Position numbers and translations under genes: made by a program. A model generated the notes under the pieces. It was not told where the DNA came from, did no database searches, and saw only the letters and a list, made by a program, of their open reading frames with translations. From Nonomuraea angiospora (lineage in GTDB: Bacteria > Actinomycetota > Actinomycetes > Streptosporangiales > Streptosporangiaceae), in assembly GCF_014873145.1 (NCBI RefSeq), contig NZ_JADBEK010000001.1:10044001-10108000 (forward strand): a stretch of DNA of 64,000 nt, given 5' to 3'. Each line of letters begins with the position of its first letter. Position 1 is the first letter of the stretch. This document shows, in pieces, positions 15,713-24,677 of this stretch.

Positions 15713-17217
15713 CCGAGCAGCTCGCGGATCTTCCCGCGCAGCAGCTTGCCGGGGCCGCCGGAGGCGTCCTGCGAGTGCGGCAGCGCCACGGCCACCACGA
15801 TGTGGTCGGGCCGTTGATGGGCCGGCAGGGTGTCGGCCAGGGCGAGCGCCAGCTTGGACGCGTCCAGCGTGTGCCCCGCCCGCGGCACGACCGCCAGCAG
15901 GACCTCCTGCTCGGAGGCCCCCTCGGGCACGCCCACCGCGCCGGCCTCGGCCACGCCGTCCAGCGCCGAGACCGCCTCCTCGATCACGACCGGCTGCGTC
16001 CAGACGCCGCCCTTGAGTATCGCGTCCTCCCGCCTGCCCAGCACGCGCAGCACGCCGTCGGGGGAGAGCGTGCCGAGGTCGCCGCCGACGTACCACTCGC
16101 CGCGCAGCACCTCGGCCGTCCGCTCGGGCAGGCCGTCGTAACCGGTCATCCGGTGCGGCCCGGCCAGGTTGATCTCGCCCACCTCGCCGACCACGCGCTC
16201 GCCGTTCGGGTCCGTGATCCGCACCGCGTTGCCGGTGCGGGGGCGGCCCGAGGAGCCGAGCGGGGTCGTGCCGTCGTCCACGCGGCCCATGCACGTGTAC
16301 GGGGCCTCGGTCTGGCCGTAGTAGGAGTACACGCCCGCCTCCGGGAGCCTGGCCTTGATCCGTTCGAGCATGGTCGCGGTCAGCGGCTCGCCGCCCAGCA
16401 TGATCACCTGGATGGACGACAGGTCCACGTCCTCGTGCTCGGGGGAGGCGAGCAGGGCCGCGTAGAACGAGGGGATCTGCGACAGATGCGTGACCCGTTC
16501 GCGGGGGACGACGCGCAGGAAGTTCGCCGGGCCCCAGTCCTGTTCCAGGACCAGCCGCATCCCGGCGTACAGGGCGGGCCCGACGATGGCCGGGAAGCCG
16601 ATGCCCCAGATGATCGCACCCGTCCCGAACACCGAGTCGGGGCCGCGCGGCACGTCCAGCCAGATCTGCGCCGTGGCCAGCGACGACGCGTGCGTGTGGA
16701 CGACGGCCTTCGGCAGTCCGGTCGTGCCCGAGGTGTAGTAGAGGGCCAGCGGGTCGTCGTACCAGCCGCTGACCGGCGGCTCCTCGTCGGAGTCGCCTAC
16801 GAGCTCGCGCACGTCGATCCACGTGGTCACGCCGGGGAGCGAGTTCCTGATCTGCCCGACCACGCCCTCGACCGTCGCGTCGTACACGAACGCCGTGCAC
16901 CCCGAGGCCGCCACCACGTCACGCAGCGTCTCCACCGGCCAGTACGGGTTCAGCGCCGCCGTCACCGCTCCGATCTTGGCCTGCGCGAGGTAGACCTCGG
17001 CCACCCGCAGCGTCTCGTTGAGCAGCGCCGCCACCCGCCGGCCTGGCCCGACCCCCTTCTCCAGCAGGGCGTGGGCGCGGCGGTTGACGTTCCTGTTGAG
17101 CTGGTCGTAGGTGAAGCTCTGCTCGTCGCAGTACGTGAGCGCGACCTGGTCGGGCGTGCGCAGCGCTCCGGCGGTCAGGATCGCGTGGCCGTAGTTGCCG
17201 TACGGTGATCGCGCCAT
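15709..17217 (-). CDS. AMP-forming acyl/aryl-CoA ligase
   Basis: 502 residues of the adenylate-forming superfamily: P-loop YYTSGTTGLPK, A5 YYGQTEAP, A7/A8 VGGDLG followed by LGRREDAILKGG, and a Lys-rich A10 region near the C-terminus. The overall layout resembles benzoate-CoA-ligase-type enzymes. It activates a carboxylic acid as the entry step of the operon's pathway. It lies 12 bp downstream of the VOC gene. Confidence 0.92.
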   Translation of the reverse strand: MARSPYGNYGHAILTAGALRTPDQVALTYCDEQSFTYDQLNRNVNRRAHALLEKGVGPGRRVAALLNETLRVAEVYLAQAKIGAVTAALNPYWPVETLRDVVAASGCTAFVYDATVEGVVGQIRNSLPGVTTWIDVRELVGDSDEEPPVSGWYDDPLALYYTSGTTGLPKAVVHTHASSLATAQIWLDVPRGPDSVFGTGAIIWGIGFPAIVGPALYAGMRLVLEQDWGPANFLRVVPRERVTHLSQIPSFYAALLASPEHEDVDLSSIQVIMLGGEPLTATMLERIKARLPEAGVYSYYGQTEAPYTCMGRVDDGTTPLGSSGRPRTGNAVRITDPNGERVVGEVGEINLAGPHRMTGYDGLPERTAEVLRGEWYVGGDLGTLSPDGVLRVLGRREDAILKGGVWTQPVVIEEAVSALDGVAEAGAVGVPEGASEQEVLLAVVPRAGHTLDASKLALALADTLPAHQRPDHIVVAVALPHSQDASGGPGKLLRGKIRELLG

Positions 17218-17229
17218 GGGGGCCTCCAG

Positions 17230-17553
17230 TCAGAGGGGCTGATAGAGCACGAAGACGTTTCCTGAGGGGTCGCGCAGCACTGCCCGGATCTCATGCGGCC
17301 CCTTCTCGGGCTCCCGCACCACCTCGCCGCCGCGTGCCGTCAGCTCCCGCACGGCGTCCGCCACGTCGTCCACCTTGTACGACGGCGCGACCGAGGCCGT
17401 GACGTGCTCGGCGGGCCCGGCCAGCGCCACGGTGACCCCGCCGCCGTCGAGCGCCGCGAACCTGTCGCCGTCCCTGAACTTCACCGGCAGCCCGTAGAAG
17501 GCGATCGCCTCGTCCAGGTTCGCGACGGGGATGAGCACGTTGCCGAGCTTCAC
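17230..17553 (-). CDS. VOC-family (glyoxalase/bleomycin-resistance fold) protein
   Basis: 107 residues with the beta-alpha-beta-beta-beta vicinal-oxygen-chelate module: IPVANLDEAIAFYG at the start and LRDPSGNVFVLYQP at the end. GGAGG precedes the GTG start, which overlaps the DUF35 stop by 4 bp. Family activities include isomerisation, epimerisation (methylmalonyl-CoA epimerase) and dioxygenation; an epimerase-like role on a CoA substrate would fit this operon but is only an inference. Confidence 0.85.
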   Translation of the reverse strand: MKLGNVLIPVANLDEAIAFYGLPVKFRDGDRFAALDGGGVTVALAGPAEHVTASVAPSYKVDDVADAVRELTARGGEVVREPEKGPHEIRAVLRDPSGNVFVLYQPL

Positions 17554-17912
17554 GCGGGCCTCCAATGGGGGAGTTCGTCGATGAACGTCACGCGTACCGG
17601 CATGCCGACGCGTACCTCGCCGGGGGCGCATCCCACCACGTGCCCGAACGCCCGCACGCCGGCCGGCAGGTCCACCCAGGCCATCACGTACGGCTCCCGG
17701 CCCCGGTAGGCGGGGGCGAACGAGCGGTGCACGACGGTGAAGGTGTGCACGGCGCCCTCGCCCTCGACCGGCTCGAAGACGAGCTCTCCGCCACCGCACC
17801 AGGGGCAGGCCGCCTCGGGGAGGTGTATGCGGCGCTCGCAGGACGTACAGCGCTGGACGACCAGCTCGCCGCGCTCGCAGGCGGCCCAGTACGCAGAGGT
17901 GTCACCGCTCAT
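17550..17912 (-). CDS. DUF35 zinc-ribbon / OB-fold acyl-CoA-binding protein
   Basis: 120 residues. The rubredoxin-like zinc ribbon has Cys22, Cys25, Cys36 and Cys39 (CTSC, CPWC), followed by an OB-fold (VHTFTVVHRSFAPAY). DUF35 proteins typically partner lipid-transfer-type thiolases, as in the ChsH2-Ltp2 retro-aldolase of cholesterol side-chain degradation. No thiolase lies in this operon; one is at 49470. It is the first gene of the operon, and the operator at 17923-17938 ends 11 bp before its ATG. No Shine-Dalgarno is seen. Confidence 0.9.
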   Translation of the reverse strand: MSGDTSAYWAACERGELVVQRCTSCERRIHLPEAACPWCGGGELVFEPVEGEGAVHTFTVVHRSFAPAYRGREPYVMAWVDLPAGVRAFGHVVGCAPGEVRVGMPVRVTFIDELPHWRPA

Positions 17913-17922
17913 CGCTTGCCAA

Positions 17923-17938
17923 GCTAGCGCACGCTTGG
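17923..17938. promoter_or_regulatory. Palindromic operator over the DUF35 operon promoter
   Basis: Read on the minus strand: CCAAGCGTGCGCTAGC, matching the site at 7628 in 15 of 16 bases. TAGCTT at its downstream edge could be the -10 of a leaderless transcript starting near the ATG at 17912. Confidence 0.6.
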
Positions 17939-18011
17939 TTACCCCACAAGGCCCCGCCCCGCGACCGGGTCGCCCGCCTTTTCCCTGAGGGACCCCAGCC
18001 GAAGAGCGTCG

Positions 18012-19739
18012 CTAAAGGGGCGGCTCCTCCTCAGGTGTCGACAGGAGCATCATGGGCTCCTCGGAGGCCTGTCCGGTGGGCTCGTCCGGCGATCGGGCGA
18101 AGGACTCCTCCGACGGCGCGGGCGTCCCGACGGCCGTCCTGCTGTGCTCCTCGCTGGGCGTCGGCGTCGGCGTGGGCGTGGGCGAGTGGGAAGTCGGCGT
18201 GGGCGTGGGCGTGGGACAGGCGGGACCGTCGACGGCGGCCTCGCTCACCTGCGGCCCGTTCCCCGCCGCCGGCTCCGTCATCACCACGATCCCGACATAC
18301 ACCCGCTTCCCGCAGGAAACACTCCCGGGATCGTGCGTGACGGCACTGCTGTAAGCCGTGCTCCCTTGCAAGGTCCGCGTCTCCTGCCGCACCGTCCGGG
18401 CCGCCCCGCCGTCCCCCTCCCGCCGCGTGTACGAGATCCGCAACCGCACGGGCCCCGTGCCGTCCGCCGCGACCCTGATCGTCCCCGCCGTGCCGCTCCA
18501 CCCCACGATCCCGGCGGCCCGCACCGCGGTCGGACGCGGCACCGAGGTCCCGCCCTGCCGCACGGTGGCAGGAGGGCTGGAGGGAGGAGGGGAGACCGTG
18601 CGCGCGGGCGTGCTGCGCCGGGGAGCCGCGGACGTCCGGGTCCGGGTGGGCGTGGCCGCGTCCACGGGCTCCGGCTCGCCCTGCGCCGTCTTGGGCGGCG
18701 GCATCAGGATCGCGCCCGGCCCGGGAGGCAGCCGCCCGCCCGACATCATGAGCGAGATCGCCACGGCGGCCACCGTCGCCCCCGCCACCCACAGGTGCGG
18801 CGGCAGCCGGGGTATCCGGTCACGGATCGTGCTCGTGACTCCGGCGGCCCGCTCGGTCCTGGCCAGCGGGAAGCGCAGGGCCAGCAGCGTGGCCAGCTCG
18901 CCCAGGTGCCGCCGCCCGCGCTTCTCCCAGTCCGGGCCGTACCCGGCGACCGCGTCCTCCTCCAGCTCCGCCGCGAACTGCCTGGCCGAGGCGTACCTGG
19001 TCGCCGGGTCCTTGGCCATCCCGCGCCTGAGCAGGTCGCGCAGCGAGTCGGGCGCGACCTCCAGCGGCACCGGCTCCACCAGGTGCTTGTCCCGCAGGGC
19101 CGGGACGTCCAGCGCCCCGTCCCCGCCCTCCTTGACGGCCCGGTACGGAGGCCGCCCCCTGACCGCCTCGAACAGCACGCACGCCGCCGCGTACACGTCC
19201 GCCGGCGGCCCCGCCCTGCCCTGCGTCCACAGCTCGGGCGACATGTACTCGGGGCTGCCCGCGGGCACTCCCGGCTCCTCCGCGTGCACGACCACGCCGA
19301 AGTCGGCCAGCTTGCTGGTGCCGTCGGCCTGGACCAGGATGTTCTCCGGTTTGACGTCGCGGTGCGGCACCCCTCGCTCGTGCGCGGCGGCCAGGGCCAG
19401 CAGCGTGCTCTTCAGCACGGTGAGGGCCGCCTCCGGGCTGATCCCGCGGTGCTCGGCCAGCAGGGTACGCAGCGACACGCCGTCCACCAGCTCCATGACG
19501 ACGGCCGCCCTGGTGGGGGTCTCGACGTACTCGTAGAGCCGCACCACGTTGGGGTCGTCGATCTCGACGAGTTCGTGGGTGTCCGACCGGAAGCGGTCCA
19601 TGAACTCGGCGTCCCTGCGCAGGGTGGCGTTCAGGTACTTGATCGCCACGTAGGCGCCCGTCTGCTGGTAGGTGGCGAGGAACACGCGGCCGGTACGGCC
19701 GGCGCCGAGCTGGCGCACTTCACGGTAACCAGGGACCAA
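18012..19739 (-). CDS. Membrane-anchored Ser/Thr protein kinase (Pkn type)
   Basis: 575 residues. The kinase domain spans ~1-270: glycine-rich loop LGAGRTGRVF, Lys34 (VAIKYL), catalytic HRDVKPEN (Asp128), DFG at ~146-148 and APE-equivalent SPEYMSPEL. One transmembrane segment follows (LWVAGATVAAVAISLMM, ~320). A Pro/Thr-rich linker then leads to a small beta-rich extracellular domain and a tail of PTPT repeats. The extracellular part has no PASTA repeats, so the signal is unknown. It sits between two catabolic operons with no obvious functional link. Confidence 0.92.
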   Translation of the reverse strand: MVPGYREVRQLGAGRTGRVFLATYQQTGAYVAIKYLNATLRRDAEFMDRFRSDTHELVEIDDPNVVRLYEYVETPTRAAVVMELVDGVSLRTLLAEHRGISPEAALTVLKSTLLALAAAHERGVPHRDVKPENILVQADGTSKLADFGVVVHAEEPGVPAGSPEYMSPELWTQGRAGPPADVYAAACVLFEAVRGRPPYRAVKEGGDGALDVPALRDKHLVEPVPLEVAPDSLRDLLRRGMAKDPATRYASARQFAAELEEDAVAGYGPDWEKRGRRHLGELATLLALRFPLARTERAAGVTSTIRDRIPRLPPHLWVAGATVAAVAISLMMSGGRLPPGPGAILMPPPKTAQGEPEPVDAATPTRTRTSAAPRRSTPARTVSPPPSSPPATVRQGGTSVPRPTAVRAAGIVGWSGTAGTIRVAADGTGPVRLRISYTRREGDGGAARTVRQETRTLQGSTAYSSAVTHDPGSVSCGKRVYVGIVVMTEPAAGNGPQVSEAAVDGPACPTPTPTPTSHSPTPTPTPTPSEEHSRTAVGTPAPSEESFARSPDEPTGQASEEPMMLLSTPEEEPPL

Positions 19740-19868
19740 GTCGAACCCCCATCAGCAGCCGTCAACGATTCGACGGTCTCACCCGGGGTTCGGGTTGTCA
19801 CGACTGGAGATATTTCGCCGGGCGTTAATGCGAAATAACCCTGTGTCGCGGGTGATATGCTGAGACGT

Positions 19869-19887
19869 CCCAAGCAAGCGCTCGGCT
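19869..19887. promoter_or_regulatory. Degenerate copy of the catabolic operator upstream of the isochorismatase-like gene
   Basis: Contains CAAGCGCTCG (identical to the core of the 28006 palindrome) but the right arm has decayed to GCTAAA. It lies 20-40 bp before the GTG at 19907. Weak on its own, but consistent with the other sites. Confidence 0.35.
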
Positions 19888-19906
19888 AAATCGACGGAGG
19901 TCGCCC

Positions 19907-20497
19907 GTGGAGCGCGTGGCCGTGCTGGTGATGGAGATGCAAAGGGGCGTCGTCGGCGATCTCACGAAATTTCCGGATCTGGTGGCGGCCTGTGGGCGGC
20001 ACGACGTCGTCGCCAACGCCGCCCGCCTCCTCCACGCGGCCAGGTCGGCCGGCATCCCGGTGATCCACTGCACGGCGGCCTTCCGCCCCGACCGGTCCGG
20101 CTCCCACACGGACAACTGCCCGTTCATCGTCGCCCTGCTCAAGGACCCCGGCCACATGCTGGAGGGCACGGCCGCCACCGAGGTCCTCCCGGAGCTGTGG
20201 GACGGCGGCGACCTGGAGAGCCGCCGCCACCACGGCTTCTCCCCGTTCACCGGCACCTCGCTCGACATGACGCTGCGCTCCCTGGGCGTCTCCCACGTGG
20301 TCGCGCTGGGGGTCTCGCTCAACCTCGGCATCCCCGGGCTCGCGCTGGAGGCGGTCAACCTGGGCTACCGGGTGACCGTGGTCAGGGACGCGGTGGCGGG
20401 CATCCCGGAGGAGTACGCGCAGGCCGTACTGAAACACACCATCAGCCTCCTCGCCACCCGCGCCGCCACCGCGGACCTGATCGAAGAGTGGAAGTGA
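19907..20497 (+). CDS. Isochorismatase-fold protein lacking the catalytic triad
   Basis: 196 residues with the cysteine-hydrolase fold (SPFTGTSLDMTLRSLGV, GYRVTVVRDAVAGIPEEYA). All three hallmark residues are replaced: the N-terminal Asp is Glu10 (LVMEMQRG), the Lys is Arg/His (~107-108), and the nucleophilic Cys is Gly141 (GVSLNLG). It is therefore probably not an amidase; a binding or non-covalent hydrolase role (compare PhzD, which also lacks the Cys) is possible. GGAGG precedes the GTG. It is coupled to the SDR gene downstream. Confidence 0.85.
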   Translation: MERVAVLVMEMQRGVVGDLTKFPDLVAACGRHDVVANAARLLHAARSAGIPVIHCTAAFRPDRSGSHTDNCPFIVALLKDPGHMLEGTAATEVLPELWDGGDLESRRHHGFSPFTGTSLDMTLRSLGVSHVVALGVSLNLGIPGLALEAVNLGYRVTVVRDAVAGIPEEYAQAVLKHTISLLATRAATADLIEEWK

Positions 20498-21234
20498 TGG
20501 ACGGGCTGCGCCTGGACGGGCGCGTCGCGGTGGTCACCGGGGGAGCGGGCGCGATCGGCGCGGCCATCGCCACGGACCTGACCGCGCTGGGCGCGCGGGT
20601 CGTCGTCGCCGACGTGGACCTGCCGAACGCGGAGAAGGTGGCCGCCGGCCTGCCCGGCGCGCGGCCGCTGGCCGTCGACCTGACCTCGCCGGCGTCCGTC
20701 GCGGAGTTCGGCGGCGCCGTGGGCCCCGTGGACATCCTGGTGCACAACGCCGGGGTGTCGATCGTGGAGCCGTTCACCGAGAGCGACCCGGCGAACTGGG
20801 ACCTCATGTGGCAGGTCAACCTGCGCGGGCCGATGCTGCTCACCAAGCTGCTGCTGCCCGGGATGGCGGTCAGGGGGTGGGGGCGGCTGGTGTTCATCTC
20901 CTCGGACGGCGCCAGGGCGGGGTCGGGCGGCGAGGGCGCGTACGCGGCGACCAAGGCGGGGCTGTTCGGGCTGGCCAAGACGCTCGCCCGGGAGGCGGCC
21001 AAGGCGCACGTCACCTCCAACGTGGTTTGCCCGGGCCCCACGGACACGCCGATGCTCCGCCGGGTGTCGGCGGCCGAGCCGGGGCTGGTGGACAGGATCG
21101 CGCGGGGCATCCCGCTGCGCCGCCTCGGCACGCCCGCCGACGTGGCCGGCCTGGTGGCCTACCTCTGCACGGATCGCGCCGCGTACATCACCGGGCAGAC
21201 GCTGTCGGTGAGCGGCGGCGTGACCATGCAGTGA
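20497..21234 (+). CDS. Short-chain dehydrogenase/reductase
   Basis: 245 residues: cofactor motif TGGAGAIG, Asp after the second strand (VVADVD, NAD type), HNAG, Ser in ISSDGA and YAATK. The ATG overlaps the isochorismatase-like stop by one base (TGATG); a GTG one codon earlier is possible. A classical SDR oxidising a secondary alcohol, probably in the same pathway as the upstream protein. Confidence 0.92.
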   Translation: MDGLRLDGRVAVVTGGAGAIGAAIATDLTALGARVVVADVDLPNAEKVAAGLPGARPLAVDLTSPASVAEFGGAVGPVDILVHNAGVSIVEPFTESDPANWDLMWQVNLRGPMLLTKLLLPGMAVRGWGRLVFISSDGARAGSGGEGAYAATKAGLFGLAKTLAREAAKAHVTSNVVCPGPTDTPMLRRVSAAEPGLVDRIARGIPLRRLGTPADVAGLVAYLCTDRAAYITGQTLSVSGGVTMQ

Positions 21235-21249
21235 GCGGTCATGCGGCGG

Positions 21250-22431
21250 TCAGAGCGAGTCGTAGACGGCCTGCACCAGGCGCAGGCCGCGCAGGTTGCC
21301 GGAGACGGCGTTGGCCATCTTGTTCATGACGTAGCCGATGGCCAGGCCGCGCTCCGGGTCGCCGATGCCGAGGGAGCCGCCCAGCCCGGAGTGGCCGAAC
21401 GCGGTCTCGGACGGCATCGGGAACGTCATCGACGGCCGCATGTAACCCAGCCCGAACGACGTGTCCAGGAAGAGGACGCGGTCCGGGCCGTCCACGCGGG
21501 GGCGTACGGCGTCCCGCAGCGTCTCGGGGCGCAGCAGGTCGCCCGCGATCAGCGACCGGTAGAACCCGGCCAGACCCCTGGCCGTGGTGACGACCCCCGC
21601 CGCGGGCCAGCCGGCGCGCAGGATGACGGGGTGGTTCGCGCCGCCCTTGAGGCGGTGCATGCCGGGATTGCCGAGCGCCCGGTTCATGAGGCTGTGCGGA
21701 TCGAGCGCCGCCTTGGCCATCTCGGCGACCATGAGGCTGCCCGGACCGAGCGCCCCCTCAGCCGGCTCGGCTTCAGCCTGGCCCTCGGTGGCCGCCGCTT
21801 GCGGGCGTTCACCTGCTTTGAGACGGGCCGTACGGGCGATCACCGGGTCCGGCGCGCCCACCCACAGCTCCAGCCCCAGCGGCTCCGCGATCTCGGCGGA
21901 CACCAGCTCGCCGACCGACTTGCCCGTCACGCGCCTGATCACCTCGCCCACCAGGAACCCGTACGACAGCGCGTGATACCCGTGCGCCGACCCCGGCTCC
22001 CACAGCGGCGCCTGACCGGCGAGCCGGGCGGCGATGGCCGCCAGGTCCCCGAACTCCTCCACCGGCACCGGCTCCTCCACCACCGGCAGCCCGCTCTGGT
22101 GCGTGAGCAGGTGCTCGACCGTGATCGCCCCCTTCCCCCGGGCCGCGAACTCCGGCCACACGTCCGCCACGGCCCCCTGGACGTCCACCAGCCCCCGCTC
22201 TGCGAGCTGGAGCAGCACGGTGGCGGTGATCGCCTTGGTGCAGGAGTAGGCGAAGGCGGGCGTGTCGTGCTCCCACGGCCGGCCCGTGTGCCGGTCGGCG
22301 ACGCCGCCCCACAGGTCCACCACCAGCTCGCCGTCCAGGTGGACGGCGAAGGCGGCGCCCAGCTCCGACCCGTCGGCGAGCTGCCGCTCGAACACCTCAC
22401 GCACGCGGGAGAACCGCGGATCGCAGTGCAT
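21250..22431 (-). CDS. Serine hydrolase of the beta-lactamase/esterase (EstB-type) family
   Basis: 393 residues with SCTK (Ser-x-x-Lys nucleophile), YHALSYG at the Tyr position and HSGLGG near the C-terminus, the family VIII esterase / class C beta-lactamase fold. No signal peptide, so an intracellular esterase is more likely than a lactamase. It is convergent with the SDR (15 bp gap) and divergent from the cyclase gene, sharing the region around 22432-22471. Confidence 0.9.
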   Translation of the reverse strand: MHCDPRFSRVREVFERQLADGSELGAAFAVHLDGELVVDLWGGVADRHTGRPWEHDTPAFAYSCTKAITATVLLQLAERGLVDVQGAVADVWPEFAARGKGAITVEHLLTHQSGLPVVEEPVPVEEFGDLAAIAARLAGQAPLWEPGSAHGYHALSYGFLVGEVIRRVTGKSVGELVSAEIAEPLGLELWVGAPDPVIARTARLKAGERPQAAATEGQAEAEPAEGALGPGSLMVAEMAKAALDPHSLMNRALGNPGMHRLKGGANHPVILRAGWPAAGVVTTARGLAGFYRSLIAGDLLRPETLRDAVRPRVDGPDRVLFLDTSFGLGYMRPSMTFPMPSETAFGHSGLGGSLGIGDPERGLAIGYVMNKMANAVSGNLRGLRLVQAVYDSL

Positions 22432-22461
22432 CAGACCTCCGCATGGGGGACATCGGAAAGG

Positions 22462-22477
22462 GAGCGCTTACTTGGTT
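22462..22477. promoter_or_regulatory. Possible degenerate catabolic operator between esterase and cyclase genes
   Basis: On the minus strand, AACCAAGTAAGCGCTCC preserves the CCAAG and GCGCT half-elements with the same spacing as the 7628 and 17923 sites. It overlaps the proposed TTG start of the cyclase gene. Confidence 0.3.
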
Positions 22478-23380
22478 CACGAGCCTAACAACTGGGGACG
22501 ATTCGGCCCAGACGATCAGCGCGGCACCCTCAACCTCCTCACCCCGGCCGTGGTGCTCGACGCCCTGCGCAGCGCCACCACGGGCGAGGTGCTGAGCCTG
22601 GCCATGCCGATCAGGGGCGCCACCTCCTCGCCCGCCCCCACGACGGTGCCGCACCTGCCGGGCCGCCCGCTGCCGCAGCACTTCATGTCCGTGGACGGCG
22701 GCGACTACGCGGCCGGCGCCCGCGCGATCGGGGAGGGCCTGTACGTGGCCGACGACGCGCTGGTCGTCAGCCACCACGGCACCACGACCCACATGGACGC
22801 GCTGTGCCACATGTGGTCGGGCGACGAGCTCTACAACGGCCACCCGGCGGCCCGGGTCCGCTCCTATGGGGCGACCAGGTGCGGCATCGAGCAGGTGGGC
22901 GGCGTGGTGGCCAAGGGGGTGCTGTTCGACGTGCCCCGGCGCCTCGGCCTCGACCACCTGCCCGCCGACTTCCGGATCCCGGCCGAGCTGCTGGCCGAGA
23001 TCGCCACGCCGCGGCCTGGGGACGCCGCGGTGATCCGTACCGGGTGGCCCGCGGTGTGGGGGCGCTCGCGCGAGGAGTACTGGTCAGGCCAGCCCGGACT
23101 GTCGGCGGAGGCGGGCCGCTGGCTCGCGGCGCACGACGTGTCCGTGGTGGCCTCGGACAACGCCGCCATCGGCGGGCTCAACGCCCGTGGGCTCGCCGAC
23201 GAGGGCCTAGCCGATGACCTGCACCTCATCCTGCTGCACCGGCACGGGGTCCACCTGATCGAGATGCTGTGGCTGGAGGAGCTGGGGGAGAGGGGGTGTA
23301 CGGAGTTCGTGTTCGTGGTGGCGCCGCTCAGGATCGAGGGCGGCACGGGCAGCCCGGTGACCCCGCTGGCCATCCTCTGA
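22472..23380 (+). CDS. Cyclase-family (kynurenine-formamidase-like) metal-dependent hydrolase
   Basis: 302 residues with the family hallmark HGTTTHMDALCH (HxGTHxD class), which binds the metal. Members hydrolyse amides, lactones or cyclic esters, for example KynB and isatin hydrolase. The TTG start at 22472 is chosen because homologous sequence (VHEPNNWGRFGPDDQRGTLN) begins immediately and GGAAAGGGAG lies upstream. It is probably part of the same catabolic set as its neighbours, opening a ring or ester. Confidence 0.87.
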   Translation: MVHEPNNWGRFGPDDQRGTLNLLTPAVVLDALRSATTGEVLSLAMPIRGATSSPAPTTVPHLPGRPLPQHFMSVDGGDYAAGARAIGEGLYVADDALVVSHHGTTTHMDALCHMWSGDELYNGHPAARVRSYGATRCGIEQVGGVVAKGVLFDVPRRLGLDHLPADFRIPAELLAEIATPRPGDAAVIRTGWPAVWGRSREEYWSGQPGLSAEAGRWLAAHDVSVVASDNAAIGGLNARGLADEGLADDLHLILLHRHGVHLIEMLWLEELGERGCTEFVFVVAPLRIEGGTGSPVTPLAIL

Positions 23381-23417
23381 CCCTGACGTCACGGTCGTCA
23401 GCCGGCCGGGTCGCCGT

Positions 23418-24578
23418 TCATTCGGCAGCCGGCCAGGTCACCGGCAGGCATCGCACCCCGTACACCGAGGCGTCATGCTTCAGCGGCACCTCGGTGGCGG
23501 GGACGGCCAGCCGCAGGCCGGGGAAGCGCTCGAACAGCGCCCGGTAGCCGATGCGCAGCTCGTTCCTGGCGAGCTGCTGCCCCAGGCACTGGTGCACGCC
23601 GTGGCCGAACGCCAGGTGCCGCCGCGCGTCCGGCCGGTCCAGCCTCAGCGCGTCCGGATCCTCGAACACCGCGCCGTCGCGGTTGATCACGGGCAGGGAC
23701 AGCGCGACCGTCTCCCCCTTCCTGACCAGCTGGCCCGCCACCTCCACGTCCTCCAGCGCCGCCCTGGACGGCGCTCCCTGGTGCAGGATCGACAGCCAGC
23801 GCAGCAGCTCCTCCACGGCGCCTTCCACTGCGTCCTCCTCGAGGGGCAGTCCCTCCTTCAGCAGCGCGAACACGCCCAGGGCCAGCATGTTCGCGGTGGT
23901 CTCGTGGCCCGCCACGAGCAGGATCAGCGCGACGTAGGTCAGCTCCTCGTCCGTCAGCTCGCCGGTCAGGCCGCTGATCAGGTCGTCGCCCGGCTCGGCC
24001 CGCTTGCGGCGTACCAGCTCGCCCAGATACGCCGTGAGGTCGGCCGTGGCCTGCGCGCCGTCCCTGTCCGGGGTGACGAGGGCGGCGCTGCGGTCCTGGA
24101 AGAAGTCGTGGTCGGTGTACGGCACGCCGAGCAGCTCGCAGATGACCAGCGACGGGATCGGCAGGGCGTAGGCCGTCACCAGATCGACCGGCGGCCCGGC
24201 CTTCGCCATGGCGTCGAGATGGTCGGCCGCGATCTGCTCGATGCGCGGCTCCAGCAGGCGCATCCTGCGCACCGTGAACTGCCCGGTGAGCAGGCGGCGG
24301 TAGCGGGTGTGCTCGGGCGGGTCGGTGGCGGCGAAGAACCCCGGCGGGGCGGGCCGGGCGGGACCGCCGGGGCGCACGACGTGGACGGCGGTGTGCTTGA
24401 GCTCCTGCCTGGCGCTGAACCTCGGGTCGCCCAGCACGGTACGGCCCGCCGCCATCGTCGTGGCCAGCCAGCCCTGGTGCCCGTCGGCCATCTCCAGCCG
24501 GGCCATCGGCGGTAGATCACGCAGCCCTGCGGGCGGGTCGAAGGGGCACTCCTGGTTGCGTTCGATGGGAAGTCGCAT
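23418..24578 (-). CDS. Cytochrome P450
   Basis: 386 residues with I-helix AGHETT, K-helix region VEELLRW and heme-binding [10 protein letters not shown] with the proximal Cys. A soluble bacterial class I P450 needing ferredoxin and reductase, neither encoded adjacent. Motif style resembles the CYP105/CYP107 groups. Divergent from a TetR gene with a perfect 20-bp palindrome between them, so it is probably repressed by that regulator until substrate is present. Confidence 0.93.
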   Translation of the reverse strand: MRLPIERNQECPFDPPAGLRDLPPMARLEMADGHQGWLATTMAAGRTVLGDPRFSARQELKHTAVHVVRPGGPARPAPPGFFAATDPPEHTRYRRLLTGQFTVRRMRLLEPRIEQIAADHLDAMAKAGPPVDLVTAYALPIPSLVICELLGVPYTDHDFFQDRSAALVTPDRDGAQATADLTAYLGELVRRKRAEPGDDLISGLTGELTDEELTYVALILLVAGHETTANMLALGVFALLKEGLPLEEDAVEGAVEELLRWLSILHQGAPSRAALEDVEVAGQLVRKGETVALSLPVINRDGAVFEDPDALRLDRPDARRHLAFGHGVHQCLGQQLARNELRIGYRALFERFPGLRLAVPATEVPLKHDASVYGVRCLPVTWPAAE

Positions 24579-24581
24579 AAT

Positions 24582-24601
24582 TTTGAGAGTAGACTCTCAA
24601 A
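24582..24601. promoter_or_regulatory. TetR-type operator palindrome between P450 and TetR genes
   Basis: TTTGAGAGTAGACTCTCAAA, 9-bp perfect arms around a 2-bp centre, located 4 bp upstream of the P450 start codon and 77 bp upstream of the TetR start. The size and symmetry are those of a TetR dimer site. Confidence 0.75.
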
Positions 24602-24677
24602 TAAGAGTTGTATAGCGAATCGTCGTCTTCTCCTACGATTGGACTCGGGGAGGACGTACGACGGAGAATGCTGTCTC

